From: Erythrobacter sp. SDW2 | GTDB taxonomy: Bacteria; Pseudomonadota; Alphaproteobacteria; Sphingomonadales; Sphingomonadaceae | Reading direction: 5' to 3' | Length of the DNA: 64,000 nt | NCBI RefSeq assembly: GCF_021431965.1 | Contig: NZ_CP090370.1 | Span: 124,001-188,000 of the forward strand | Part shown: piece after piece, positions 52,327-61,386 of the stretch | Numbering within the stretch: the stretch's first letter is position 1 | Layout of the letters: every line of letters starts with the position of its first letter | Translations under genes and position numbers: made by a program | Notes under the pieces: generated by a model | What the model was told of the DNA's origin: nothing | Databases searched by the model: none | Seen by the model: the letters and a program-made list of their open reading frames with translations, nothing else

Positions 52327-52962
52327 ATGGAACAAGTACGAGAAGAACTCGATAGGCTGATCCAGCAAAGGCGGCTGGGATACTCCGCGATCTCTCGCAT
52401 GATTGGACGTAACTCCGCGTATATCCAGCAGTTCATCAAGCGAGGATCTCCTCGTCGGCTCGATGATAACGACCGGCGAACGCTGGCAAGTTTCTTCGGT
52501 GTCGATGAGCAGGTCCTAGGTGGCCCACCGTTGCCGGCCCGCGACGGCTTGATCGAGATCCCGGTGCTCGATGTCGATGCATCGGCCGGTTTCGGGGCGA
52601 TTGCCGAGAGCGAAACGGCGCATACCCGGTTCGGCTTCGACGAACGGTGGCTCAAGCGACTTACCCCGGCGAAGAGCCCCAGCCTCTCGATCATCCACGT
52701 CTTGGGCGATTCCATGGAGCCCACGCTCAGCGACGGCGACGAGGTCATGGTCGATGCGTCTGACCACGGTTCTCGCCTCCGCGACGGGATCTATGTCCTG
52801 CGGGCCGACGATGCCCTTGTCGTAAAGCGCGTCACCCTCAAGCCCGGTGGACGCAAGATCACGATCAGCAGTGACAATCCCGCCTACCCCAGCTGGGACG
52901 ACGTCGACCGGTCAGGAATCCAGGTGGTCGGCCGCGTGATTTGGTTTGGTCGCGCCATTTGA
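52327..52962 (+). CDS. S24 family LexA/CI-like repressor
   Basis: This 211-residue protein has an N-terminal helix-turn-helix (YSAISRMIGRNSAYIQQFIKRG) and a C-terminal S24 peptidase domain with the catalytic Ser129 in GDSMEPTLSDG and Lys167 in ALVVKRV. An Ala-Gly bond at residues 87-88 (DASAGFG) is a likely self-cleavage site. Such proteins cut themselves when RecA filaments form and so release repression. It is the only S24 repressor in the window, and a GTTC-N7-GTTC box lies just upstream. Whether it or the host LexA binds the boxes is not known. Confidence 0.9.
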   Translation: MEQVREELDRLIQQRRLGYSAISRMIGRNSAYIQQFIKRGSPRRLDDNDRRTLASFFGVDEQVLGGPPLPARDGLIEIPVLDVDASAGFGAIAESETAHTRFGFDERWLKRLTPAKSPSLSIIHVLGDSMEPTLSDGDEVMVDASDHGSRLRDGIYVLRADDALVVKRVTLKPGGRKITISSDNPAYPSWDDVDRSGIQVVGRVIWFGRAI

Positions 52963-52990
52963 TCATTTCGACTTGATCCTGTGCGCGGGA

Positions 52991-53488
52991 TCATGGCGTC
53001 GTTGGCAAACCCTCGACGAAATCTACCAGTTCACACGCGACCTTGAACTTGTTGGCCACCGAGCCTCGCGTGACGTTATTCGTATTTGCCTCGTTCCCAT
53101 GGGCAATGTCATTGCGCCACTTGATGATCTCGTTCACTTCCTTTTTGCGCTCATCAGCCTTGACCCAGCCGTCGAATTTTTCTCCCCAAGAGGGGTCGAA
53201 TTGGTCGAGTATCTCGCGGATAGCATCGGCCTTCATGTTCTTTGAGTTCGGCCAACCCGTTTCAACGTATCGCCTCACCCTAGTTTGAGAATTTGCGGTT
53301 ACGTGTTCGAGCAATATTTCCTTGATCGCTTGCTCGAGATACCCGGAGATGAGCACGCAGTTGTATTTCGCCCAATGCGCTTGGAGCTCAAGCTCAAGGG
53401 CGACGTCATCGGCAGTTCCGACGTCCTTCTTCAGTAGCTCGGTTATCCGTTGGCGATACCTAATCCGGTTCGCGACACGAGCGACCAT
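52991..53488 (-). CDS. HEPN-domain protein paired with DUF262
   Basis: This 165-residue protein is nearly all helical and carries the HEPN ribonuclease motif RNDIAH (Arg125, His130; R-x4-H) in IIKWRNDIAHG. A long helix before it (VLISGYLEQAIKEIL) matches the HEPN fold. It begins 3 bp after the DUF262 gene stop, so the two are an operon. HEPN nucleases are RNA-cutting effectors in many defence and toxin systems, and pairing with DUF262 proteins is known. It is a likely effector, with the larger protein as sensor or regulator. Confidence 0.8.
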   Translation of the reverse strand: MVARVANRIRYRQRITELLKKDVGTADDVALELELQAHWAKYNCVLISGYLEQAIKEILLEHVTANSQTRVRRYVETGWPNSKNMKADAIREILDQFDPSWGEKFDGWVKADERKKEVNEIIKWRNDIAHGNEANTNNVTRGSVANKFKVACELVDFVEGLPTTP

Positions 53489-53491
53489 GGA

Positions 53492-54661
53492 TCAATCCCC
53501 AAATATGGCTCGGGCGCGTTCGAGACGCTTCTTGACCCGGTCCGTATCGTTCACGAACTCTTCGATTGACCATTGATAGTCGGGGTCAGCCTCAAGTTCT
53601 TGAAGCTTGGCCTTCAATTGCTCTGCGTCGGGCTCAGGGTGCGCAATAAGGTATGCGTCATAGCCTGCCATGACGGCATCGAACCGCGAAACGGTAAGCG
53701 TGTTCCCACTTCGTAGGCCTTCACGGCCGATCGTATTCGCTACCCAGGTCGTGACATCCCGAAATGCTTGCGCGACTTCCTCGACCTTCTCCGTAGACAT
53801 CTCTCGATGCTCCTCCATGAAGGTGTCCAAGAAGCGCGGCATCGGGGACTTGTAGCCATCGAGATTTTCCTTCAGCGCTACGAAGCGAAGGATCAGTTCC
53901 ATGTCTTTTAAGCGCGAGTGCGGTTTTCCGAACAGTTCGCGCCATGGCTCGAAATTGTTTAGATCCCGGATCATCGTGTCCAGCGGGCCGTAAAAGATGC
54001 TCGTCCGGATTTCGTGCGCCTGTAGAGGCTTTCCCGAGGTGTTCAGGCGGCGGAAAATTTGCACGATTGCCTGATTGTATTCGTGTCCCCGTTCTGGATC
54101 ATCGTGAGTCGGATCAGGCTTGATAACGATCGAATGGAGCACCGCGTCAGCAAGTGCCCTAGCATCGCTATCGCTCAAGACCTTCGAAGTCGGCGCCTTC
54201 GCTACATCTTTCGAGAAATAGCAGCCCCTAAGATCTTCCTGGATTTCCTTACCCGTAAGGTAGAACTTTCCATCCATGAAATCGCCGAGCGAGCGCAGTC
54301 GTTGCTGGCCATCGACTATGTTGAGGCTCTTGGTCTTAGCATCCTGTGCCAAGAACACGTTCGGCACTGGCAACCCGAGAATAAGGGATTCGATGAAGCG
54401 AGATTTCTCCGGCCCGTTCCATACGAACCCACGCTGGAAACCTGGAATGTAGATATCTCCGCGCTTGAGCCTCTTGACCAGACCTTCCACGTCAGAGTCC
54501 CATCCATAGCTGCTAACATTGTAGCGCTTCGGTGGCTCCGGGAGTTCCTCAGATTCCTCGTCTACTTCCTCATCGTCGAATTCTTGCTCCTCGCTGTCAG
54601 CCGCATTTTGCAACTCAGCTTCGTGCAAATCATCGCTCTGTGACTCTTCACCTTCAGCCAA
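53492..54661 (-). CDS. DUF262 domain protein
   Basis: This 389-residue protein has a very acidic N-terminus (residues 1-45) and a DUF262 core with GDIYIPGFQRGFVWNGPEKSRFIESL and DGQQRL (residues 117-122). DUF262 is the ParB-like nuclease or NTP-binding fold found in GmrSD-type type IV restriction systems. No DUF1524 (HNH) partner domain is present, so this is not a full GmrSD protein. It is the first gene of the pair and the HEPN partner follows. A defence role is likely but inferred from family and place. Confidence 0.82.
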   Translation of the reverse strand: MAEGEESQSDDLHEAELQNAADSEEQEFDDEEVDEESEELPEPPKRYNVSSYGWDSDVEGLVKRLKRGDIYIPGFQRGFVWNGPEKSRFIESLILGLPVPNVFLAQDAKTKSLNIVDGQQRLRSLGDFMDGKFYLTGKEIQEDLRGCYFSKDVAKAPTSKVLSDSDARALADAVLHSIVIKPDPTHDDPERGHEYNQAIVQIFRRLNTSGKPLQAHEIRTSIFYGPLDTMIRDLNNFEPWRELFGKPHSRLKDMELILRFVALKENLDGYKSPMPRFLDTFMEEHREMSTEKVEEVAQAFRDVTTWVANTIGREGLRSGNTLTVSRFDAVMAGYDAYLIAHPEPDAEQLKAKLQELEADPDYQWSIEEFVNDTDRVKKRLERARAIFGD

Positions 54662-54815
54662 GGTGCATCTCCATCAACATTCATCGTCCAAAAAATGACC
54701 CTTTGCTAGTCTGAATTTCCCTTGTCGAAAAGCGATCTTTCCCAAGCAAAGGAGAAGGCTGATGGGCATTAGTCGAAGCGGCCCTGGGAGACGCCATCGG
54801 CAGCACCGACGATCG

Positions 54816-57740
54816 CTAAATCCCGATCTCGAAAGGCTTTACCCTTTCCTTTGTCAGTTCGGACTTGTCACTTGCAGGCGAAGCGCTGCCAACATCCTTG
54901 TCTTGTGATAGGCCCCTGGCCGCTGCCGCCTTGAGCCTTTGCGTTACTTCGAGGGCCGATGCTTTCTCGCCGCTGTTGGACTTGATAGCCCGGCCGAGTT
55001 TTTCGGCATTATCTGCAATCAGCGTAAGGCCGTCGCGAAGCCGGGTGACCGTGACCAGGAAGGTCTGCCGATTGGCGAGATTGCGTTCGCGGCTGTCCAT
55101 CACCGCGATCCCGCGATCAGAGGTCAGTCCCTGCGCCATATGCGCATTGAGGGCATAGGCGAGGTCCATGCGTTTGAGCATGGGGTCGCCGCGGCTCAGG
55201 CGGAGCTCTTTGCCCGCTGATGTCTCCACCAATATGCCCTTCGTATCGATGGCCACTATCCTCGCCTGGTCGGCGTTGAACAGCCCGCGCTTGTGGTCGT
55301 TGTCGGTCCAACGGATCTTGTCACCTTCGATGATGGACAGCGATTTGCGATCGAAGAGCGACAACCGGCTTTCGTTTGCGCCCGGCCGCAAGCGCGCGGG
55401 ATTGAACTTGCGAAGACGCCCTTTCCTGTCCTCAAGCACGAGATGCTTGCGGGCATGGTCGATGGTCTTGACGGTGTAGTCGCCCTTGGAGAGTTTCTGG
55501 GTGCTGTCGCGCGACCGAAAGTTGAGGACCATGCCTGGTTGGTAAGTGCGAAGATAACGCAGCTCCTCGTGTGTCACATTCACCCGCGAATGAACGGTCA
55601 GCCGGCCCGATCGTGGGCCGAGCTCGCCGTTGGCCTTGAGTCCGCGCTGGACAGCCTCGTTGACCGCAGACCGTAAGGCCCGTCCCGACGCGTAGATCGA
55701 CGTCCGATCCCGATCCGCCGGGCTGAGCGAAAGCCACTTTTCGGCAGCAACAATCGCGCTGTCCCCACGAGCCTCGATGGTTGAAGGAGCAAGAGCCTGG
55801 AGCGCATCGTCGATTCGTCCCTCCTGCGCGGCGGCCTGGGCTCGCCGCAGTATGGGATCGCGGGCGCGTAAATTCACATCCATGTTGGCGCGCGCGATCC
55901 CGGCCTGCTGTACGAGGTCGAAGGGCTTACCGGCATCGACGGCACCTAGCTGTCGCTTGTCGCCGACGAAAACAAGGCGATGAACGTCTGCAAGGTTCGC
56001 CAGCCGTACCAACTTGGCCTTGTCGTCGTTCGACACCATCGAGGCCTCATCGAGCACCAGGACATGGTCTCCGAGCGCGCTCCGAGCCTCGCCAAGCAGG
56101 GAGGCATTCCCCGGCTCGTGCAGAAGCCTGCCCCATTGCGCGAGAAAGCGGGCGATGGTCATCGAACGGATGCCGGTGTCGCGCTCGAGCATCTGGACGA
56201 GCGTGTTCTGCACGGCGAGCCCCAGCACCTGCTTGCCTTCCTCGCGGAGCAGCTGGGCGACCGGCTTCATCACGCTGCTCTTGCCCGCCCCGGCTATGCC
56301 CTGGATCGCTACGATCCTGTCACGCGACGAAAGGACAAGGCTCGCCGCATCCTCCTGCCCTTCGTTGAGCGAAATTCCGTGGTTGATCGCAGCAACAGCC
56401 TGAACCCGTTCTGCAGCGTCCGTCCGATCCAGGATGGGCGACACCGCACCTCGTCCCTGGTCGACATTCGCGAGAATGGTGCTTTCAAGGTCAAGCGCCT
56501 CCCGGCTCGCCAGCCAGCCCTTGTGCTCGCCTTTGCCGGACTCGAGTGCGCCGCTTCTGACCAATGCGTTCACACGGGTTTCGACGTGGTCCACCGTTGT
56601 CGGCAGCCCAAAATCGAGCGCCGCCTTCAGCAATCCCTCACGGGGAAAGGCTGCCTCGCGCTGTGAGAGATGACGCACCGCAGAGGCCACGGCCTGTGCG
56701 GCCGCGATCGTCGGTGCATCCTGCTTGAGAACATGAGCAGGGATCAGCGGATTAGCTGGATCGCCTTTGATCCGCTGCGCGAACTCTCTCAGCTTCGTAA
56801 TCCCGCGCTGAAGGAGGCTCCCTTCTTTCGAGCTGGGAATGTTCTTCGTTGCAGCCCGCATCTGCGACGCATCGATCAAACCGGCAAGGTCAATTCCAAC
56901 TTCCTGGGCTTTCTGCCGCCATGCATCGAGAAGTCCGTCCCGGTCCCTGACGGGCGCCTTACTCTTCCTTGTATCGAGCACAGCGATGTCGCGGGTTTTC
57001 GGGGTGTTCTCACCCAGATGGCGTACCGCGTCGAGGACTTCTTCGCGCCGCGTTGAAAAGGCCATGACCTGCTCGCGGGCAATGCCCGCTGCTTCGAAGT
57101 TGCCATGCTTTCCAACCGGCCCAGCCTCGTAGCCCATCTTCTCGACTGCCAGACGAAAGCGAGCCATCGTCATCGAGTTGAGCAGCGTGTTGAACGACCA
57201 AAGCTTGTCGTTGCGAAGCGCGCGCCACTTTCCGTCGCTGCCTTGCGTGACATTCGCCACGACCGCGTGAAAATGCAGGTTTGGCTCCTGGTTGCGGTTG
57301 GTGTCGTGCTGGAAAAGACCAATCGTCAGGTTATCTGTCGCGACCTTCCCGTAACCAGCCTGACTTCCCATCCGGGTCTGCGCCGCGTTCTTTTCTGCCC
57401 AGCGCACGGTCTCGATGACGGCCTCCCGATAGGCATCGATAATCCGCTGGTCGCCGCCCACCAGCGCGAGCAGCGACCAGCTTTTCGGGAGCGAGAACGT
57501 GAGGTCGGTTCCCGGCCTGTGGGCCTGACCCGCGTTGCCGACCTGGATACCTCCGGGAAGTTCTCCCCGCAGCAAGGCATCGAACTGCTCGGCGTTTACG
57601 CGGCCCTCAAGACCAAGACGTTCTGCTCCCTTCCCGACCCAGGTTCCGGAACGATCGGCATCGGCGCCGGTGTAGTAATTGTCTGCCGCGAAATAGCTCG
57701 CGGCAGCCGAAGGCGAACGCACATTGGCGACGGACAGCAT
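54816..57740 (-). CDS. traI: MobF conjugative relaxase with helicase domain (TraI/TrwC)
   Basis: This 974-residue protein has the TrwC-type relaxase start (MLSVANVRSPSAAASYFAADNYY, with Tyr16, 22 and 23 as candidate nicking residues) and the metal-binding HUH motif EPNLHFHAVVAN (near residue 157). The RecD-like helicase follows (Walker A QGIAGAGKSSVMK near 480, Walker B LVLDEASMVS) and a C-terminal DLAYALNAHMAQGLTSDRG motif. It nicks oriT and unwinds the strand for transfer. The ATG at 57740 is chosen over a GTG at 57803 because it gives the family N-terminus and has GAGGA upstream. Confidence 0.95.
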   Translation of the reverse strand: MLSVANVRSPSAAASYFAADNYYTGADADRSGTWVGKGAERLGLEGRVNAEQFDALLRGELPGGIQVGNAGQAHRPGTDLTFSLPKSWSLLALVGGDQRIIDAYREAVIETVRWAEKNAAQTRMGSQAGYGKVATDNLTIGLFQHDTNRNQEPNLHFHAVVANVTQGSDGKWRALRNDKLWSFNTLLNSMTMARFRLAVEKMGYEAGPVGKHGNFEAAGIAREQVMAFSTRREEVLDAVRHLGENTPKTRDIAVLDTRKSKAPVRDRDGLLDAWRQKAQEVGIDLAGLIDASQMRAATKNIPSSKEGSLLQRGITKLREFAQRIKGDPANPLIPAHVLKQDAPTIAAAQAVASAVRHLSQREAAFPREGLLKAALDFGLPTTVDHVETRVNALVRSGALESGKGEHKGWLASREALDLESTILANVDQGRGAVSPILDRTDAAERVQAVAAINHGISLNEGQEDAASLVLSSRDRIVAIQGIAGAGKSSVMKPVAQLLREEGKQVLGLAVQNTLVQMLERDTGIRSMTIARFLAQWGRLLHEPGNASLLGEARSALGDHVLVLDEASMVSNDDKAKLVRLANLADVHRLVFVGDKRQLGAVDAGKPFDLVQQAGIARANMDVNLRARDPILRRAQAAAQEGRIDDALQALAPSTIEARGDSAIVAAEKWLSLSPADRDRTSIYASGRALRSAVNEAVQRGLKANGELGPRSGRLTVHSRVNVTHEELRYLRTYQPGMVLNFRSRDSTQKLSKGDYTVKTIDHARKHLVLEDRKGRLRKFNPARLRPGANESRLSLFDRKSLSIIEGDKIRWTDNDHKRGLFNADQARIVAIDTKGILVETSAGKELRLSRGDPMLKRMDLAYALNAHMAQGLTSDRGIAVMDSRERNLANRQTFLVTVTRLRDGLTLIADNAEKLGRAIKSNSGEKASALEVTQRLKAAAARGLSQDKDVGSASPASDKSELTKERVKPFEIGI

Positions 57741-57799
57741 CCAGTCTAATCCTCGTCGGGCTCCCCTCGCGGCCAGGTAATTCCCTCCCCATTTGCCTT

Positions 57800-60112
57800 T
57801 CACATATCGGGTTCGAACTCGCCGAAGTCCTTTTCCGGAGGATCTGCGACCGCACCTTCACGCAGGTCTTTTTCGACCGGCGTGAGCGACTGACGCCTGT
57901 TGGCCGCCGCACGGCCTCGTTGCGTCGAACCGCCCTTTCCAGCTGCATCATCGCCGGCGGTTCCTGGTTCGCACGGATGCTGTTCCGCGCCGATTGCTGG
58001 TGCATCCTCACCGGTTTGCACGGCAGCGAGAGGTAGCGTTGGCCCCCCATCCGGATGAGCATCGGAACGGGTTTCGGCACCGAGATCACCAACAGCGCGC
58101 CCTGCATTCAGCTTTTCAAGCGGCACAGGCTCCTGCCGATCTTGCGATTCATCGGCGACACGGTGCTGCCCCTCGAGGTCGAATTTGAGCTGCTTTGTAT
58201 CGACAGGCTTACCGGCACCGTCATCATTCGAAGCGGGATGCTCGTCATTCGGTTTCGAACCCGGGTTCGCTTGGGGCGTCGCTGCCGCAGGACCCTGGCC
58301 AGGCTTTATGAGCGGTTTCTCGCGGGCGATGAAACCTTCGGCAATACGACCACGTGTGCGCGGAATGAGCGAGACCGGCGCAGCGGGGAATCCGTCGGGA
58401 AACTTGATGTAGGCCGACAGCCGCGGAAGGTTCATGAACTGGTCGGGCAGGAGCAACGGCTCGATTTGTCGCCGGGGGGTCAGGCTGACTGCATCGCGCG
58501 CATTGTTGTACCCGTAGCTGTAACCCTCTTCCATGTCGCGCACCTGCCGGTGACCGATGAAATCGGAGCACCAGGTCGCTGTCTCTCGATCGGCCGTCGC
58601 CAGGATGAGCTTGGTTCGCGCAAGCGAGGACAATGTCATGGCCATGTTCTCGCCGTAGACTTCCTTGAGCTTGGCAAACGCATGCACCCCGGTGACGATC
58701 GCACCGCCGAAGTTGCGCGCGGTTTGCAGCCCCTTTTCAAGCGCCGGTAGTCGGTGAAGGGCGCCGAGTTCGTCGATCAGAAACCACATCCGCAGGTCCT
58801 GTGTGCGCTCGAGCGTCATCAGCGTATTCATCGCCGTGTCGAGCCATAGCGTGAGCAACTGCGAGGAGATGCTCATGTCGACATAGCGGGCAGAGAGGAA
58901 CAGGATCGAGCCCGCCTGGCAGTCTCCTTTGACCCAGTCGCGGACCGAAAAACGCGGTCCGGATGAGGGCAAGAGCTTGAGCACTTTCGCATTCGCATTG
59001 AACACCGCGCGGATCGATTCCGCCATGCGGGCCGCCTCCGGAGCGGTCAGCGGATCGGCCATCGTTCCTCGCATCAGCTTATGCACTTCGGACAGGTCAG
59101 CGGTCATCAGCCGCCGAGCCAAGGCCTCGTTGGTCGCTGTGCCGGCACGGGCAAGATGGAGACACATCTCGACGAACAGCATGCGCGCCGCGAGCACCCA
59201 GAATTGTTCGGAACCACCCCCGTCATGGGGCACGAGCGCTTCAGCGGCGGCATGAAACTCAGCTTCCGTCGTGCAGTCGTTGAACACGCTCCATAGCGGA
59301 CACCGAAGATCGACAGGATTGAGAATGATGTCGCGCGCGGGATCGTAGAAGGCCTCAATGAAAGCCCCTGTGAGGTCGAAAATAACCGCGCGCTGGCCGC
59401 GTTCACGCGCTTCGGCAACAAGTTCTGTGAGCGCCACCGTTTTACCGGTTCCGGTCGTGCCAATGAGCATGGCGTGGCTCTGTTCGAGCCGCCACGGCCA
59501 GCTCACGCCGGCGAGATGTGCGGGTTGATAATGGCCCGCTTCGGCAAGCGCCGACGAGCTCGCAAGCCGCCACTTCCAGCCGAACTTGCGTCCCAATTCC
59601 TCGGCCCGGAATGCCTTGTTGTGACGCTCGATTTCTTCTTCGAGTTCGTCGAGCGAAACAAGCATTGCGCCGCGCTCGTGCTTGCGCTCCTTCGACCGCC
59701 CGCCAAAGCGCTCGGCGAACCACCAGAACAACACGAAGGCCGGGATCAGCAGTACCGCCGAGACCAGCAAACCCTGCTTCACTGCCGAACGGAATGCTTC
59801 GACCGCCTCGCGCATTGGCGGGAACTCGCGAACAATGCCAAAGGGGAGGCCGACCCTTTCGCCGTCAAGCAATTCAAGGTTGACCAGCTTGGCCGGATCG
59901 AACTCCATGAAGGCATAGAGACTGGCGTAGATATGCATCCAGACTAGGTAGATCTGGTGATCACTCAGAGCCGAACGCACTTCCCAATAGCAGGTGCCGA
60001 CGGCAACCAGGCCGGTGACAATCAGTGGACCCTTCAGGCCGGCTGCAAACATGAAACCGAAGTGGCCAAGCAGCTGGCTCCCGCGGGTGAAGTTCAGGAG
60101 ATTATGCTTCAT
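57800..60112 (-). CDS. traD: TraD type IV coupling protein
   Basis: This 770-residue inner-membrane ATPase has two N-terminal membrane segments (residues about 15-45 and 105-125), a Walker A (IGTTGTGKTVALTELV, near 220), a Walker B (RMWFLIDELGALHRLP, near 440) and a disordered charged tail. It joins the relaxase-DNA complex to the secretion channel. The ATG at 60112 gives the membrane N-terminus; the longer frame upstream overlaps the accessory gene. The stop lies beside the traI start region. Confidence 0.95.
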   Translation of the reverse strand: MKHNLLNFTRGSQLLGHFGFMFAAGLKGPLIVTGLVAVGTCYWEVRSALSDHQIYLVWMHIYASLYAFMEFDPAKLVNLELLDGERVGLPFGIVREFPPMREAVEAFRSAVKQGLLVSAVLLIPAFVLFWWFAERFGGRSKERKHERGAMLVSLDELEEEIERHNKAFRAEELGRKFGWKWRLASSSALAEAGHYQPAHLAGVSWPWRLEQSHAMLIGTTGTGKTVALTELVAEARERGQRAVIFDLTGAFIEAFYDPARDIILNPVDLRCPLWSVFNDCTTEAEFHAAAEALVPHDGGGSEQFWVLAARMLFVEMCLHLARAGTATNEALARRLMTADLSEVHKLMRGTMADPLTAPEAARMAESIRAVFNANAKVLKLLPSSGPRFSVRDWVKGDCQAGSILFLSARYVDMSISSQLLTLWLDTAMNTLMTLERTQDLRMWFLIDELGALHRLPALEKGLQTARNFGGAIVTGVHAFAKLKEVYGENMAMTLSSLARTKLILATADRETATWCSDFIGHRQVRDMEEGYSYGYNNARDAVSLTPRRQIEPLLLPDQFMNLPRLSAYIKFPDGFPAAPVSLIPRTRGRIAEGFIAREKPLIKPGQGPAAATPQANPGSKPNDEHPASNDDGAGKPVDTKQLKFDLEGQHRVADESQDRQEPVPLEKLNAGRAVGDLGAETRSDAHPDGGPTLPLAAVQTGEDAPAIGAEQHPCEPGTAGDDAAGKGGSTQRGRAAANRRQSLTPVEKDLREGAVADPPEKDFGEFEPDM

Positions 60113-60434
60113 GGGAATGGCCTCCCATGTTCGCGTTGACGGGGAGGCCAAGACGCTCGAGGCGTCGCCGGTACGCCTCATGGGTACGGTCGCGCAAACT
60201 CGCGTCCGAATGACTGGCCAGAAGCGCATCGAGCGCCACCGAAATGAAGATTGCCTGGCGCGCGGGATCAAGCCCTGCGGGGCGTTCCTTCGTCTCGTTA
60301 TCGCGCTGCCACGCTGCGACAATGAGGTCACGGATAAAGATGCTGACACTGACGCCATGGTCCGCGGCACACTGGCGAACCCAGTTCCCTACGGAGAGAG
60401 ATACGAATGTCTGAAGCCGATCTTGTCGGGTCAT
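60102..60434 (-). CDS. Ribbon-helix-helix mobilisation accessory protein
   Basis: This 110-residue protein begins with a ribbon-helix-helix layout: a beta strand (LQTFVSLSV), then two helices (GNWVRQCAADHG and VSIFIRDLIVAAWQ). The C-terminal part is helical and basic. Its place directly before traD and traI is that of TraY/TrwA accessory proteins, which bind oriT and repress their own promoter. It overlaps traD by 11 bp. The ATG at 60434 is preferred; a perfect inverted repeat just upstream could be its operator. Confidence 0.75.
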   Translation of the reverse strand: MTRQDRLQTFVSLSVGNWVRQCAADHGVSVSIFIRDLIVAAWQRDNETKERPAGLDPARQAIFISVALDALLASHSDASLRDRTHEAYRRRLERLGLPVNANMGGHSHEA

Positions 60435-61125
60435 GAAACAGGTTCCTTGTCGGGCCGACGGAACCTGGCTCACCTTGCGGAAGGTGCTGCTGAGAATAAA
60501 TCGTGAACAACTCGCAGTCAATCGAAAGATTCAGACATTATTTCAGTGTGATAAAGAGATGTGAGTTGTCAGCGGATCAGCGCAGAGCCGCTCTACTCGC
60601 AGACGGGTTGATTTCGCCCAAAACAACATTCTTTAGCAGTAACAGAGAGATAAATCCCGAAATCGCGGGGTAGGGTGTGCTCTCTTGTTCCCAAGTGCGC
60701 GAGGTGGTCCAGTCAGTAAGGGGGATTGATCAAGGATGACTTTTCCCGATCTTCATGTTGGAGCGCGAGCAACCAGGCCTGGCACCTCTTCGGATGCAGA
60801 TAGAGAGCACTTCGACGCCTCCCGCCAAAGACAGCACCTGCGAAAGAGGCAGCGGCCAAGGGCGCGTGGGAAACAAGGCAAGCGGGGCATGTCGCGTGCC
60901 CAGCTTCCCGCCGCCCGACCCGGTGCCGGTTCGCAAGTGCGCGCGGGGCCCAAGAACAAATTACGCCGCACCCTCAGGAGCGCATCGCAAGATGCGCGGG
61001 ACAGAGTGCGTCCACAGCCCCGCTCCATTTATCGGGCGCCGCCGCATTGTGGTGGGCGGCCGCCAGAGCAACCGACCGAACCTGTTTCTTATGCTTGATT
61101 GGACTACCCGGCGAACAAGAAAAAA
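60435..61125. other. Gene-free region upstream of the mob genes, candidate oriT
   Basis: No frame here has a domain or a good ribosome site; the longer rightward frames are Arg/Pro-rich and look like chance. Features are the inverted repeat at 60440-60466 and an AT-rich tract around 60495-60565. A GGGGTAGGGTGTGC stretch at 60667-60680 resembles the F-type nic region (GGGGTGTGG), and a GCGCATC-GCAA-GATGCGC hairpin lies at 60980-60997. Together with the nearby relaxase and RHH gene, this is the best place for oriT, but the nic site is not proven. Confidence 0.4.
60440..60466. promoter_or_regulatory. Inverted repeat before the RHH gene
   Basis: Perfect 7-bp arms AGGTTCC and GGAACCT are separated by 13 bases. 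The repeat begins 6 bp before the accessory protein ATG (on the leftward strand) and lies where a self-repressing RHH protein would bind. Confidence 0.5.
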
Positions 61126-61153
61126 GGGCAGGAACCGTTCCCGGTTCCCGCCC
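61126..61153 (-). terminator. Rho-independent terminator of the small leftward gene
   Basis: A 12-bp stem (GGGCaGGAACCG against CGGTTCCcGCCC, one mismatch) with a four-base loop is followed on the leftward strand by a run of T. It lies just beyond the stop of the gene at 61165. Confidence 0.8.
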
Positions 61154-61164
61154 TGTCGGTCGTC

Positions 61165-61386
61165 TCAGAATTCGTCGAGCATGCCGCCGTGGACCGTGTG
61201 GACCACCCGCGCTGCGAGATGCGCTGGCAAGATGTTGTAGTCACCTTCGTCGAGGGCAAAGTACCCGAGTTCATCATCCTCGATAACGTGCTGATCGAAG
61301 AAGCTGTGCAGCGCTCTCTTCTCGGCTGTTTCCAGAGCCTCGAAATAGCTCCGGGACGGAAGTGCGCAATGCATCGAATAAGCCAT
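61165..61386 (-). CDS. Small acidic hypothetical protein
   Basis: This 73-residue protein begins MAYSMHCALPSRSYFEALE and contains an acidic middle (IEDDELGYFALDEGDYN). The ATG at 61386 has a strong GGAGG ribosome site upstream and a terminator follows the stop, so it is a real single-gene unit. I recognise no family. No metal or DNA motif is seen. Confidence 0.7.
   Translation of the reverse strand: MAYSMHCALPSRSYFEALETAEKRALHSFFDQHVIEDDELGYFALDEGDYNILPAHLAARVVHTVHGGMLDEF

Noticed and set aside
53492-54661. Calling the DUF262 protein a complete GmrSD type IV restriction enzyme
   Set aside because: No DUF1524 (HNH) domain is present in it or in a neighbour; the partner is a HEPN protein.
60736-61240. 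Rightward frames upstream of the small leftward gene
   Set aside because: They are Arg/Pro/Ser-rich, without ribosome sites or motifs, and overlap the candidate oriT. I treat the region as non-coding.
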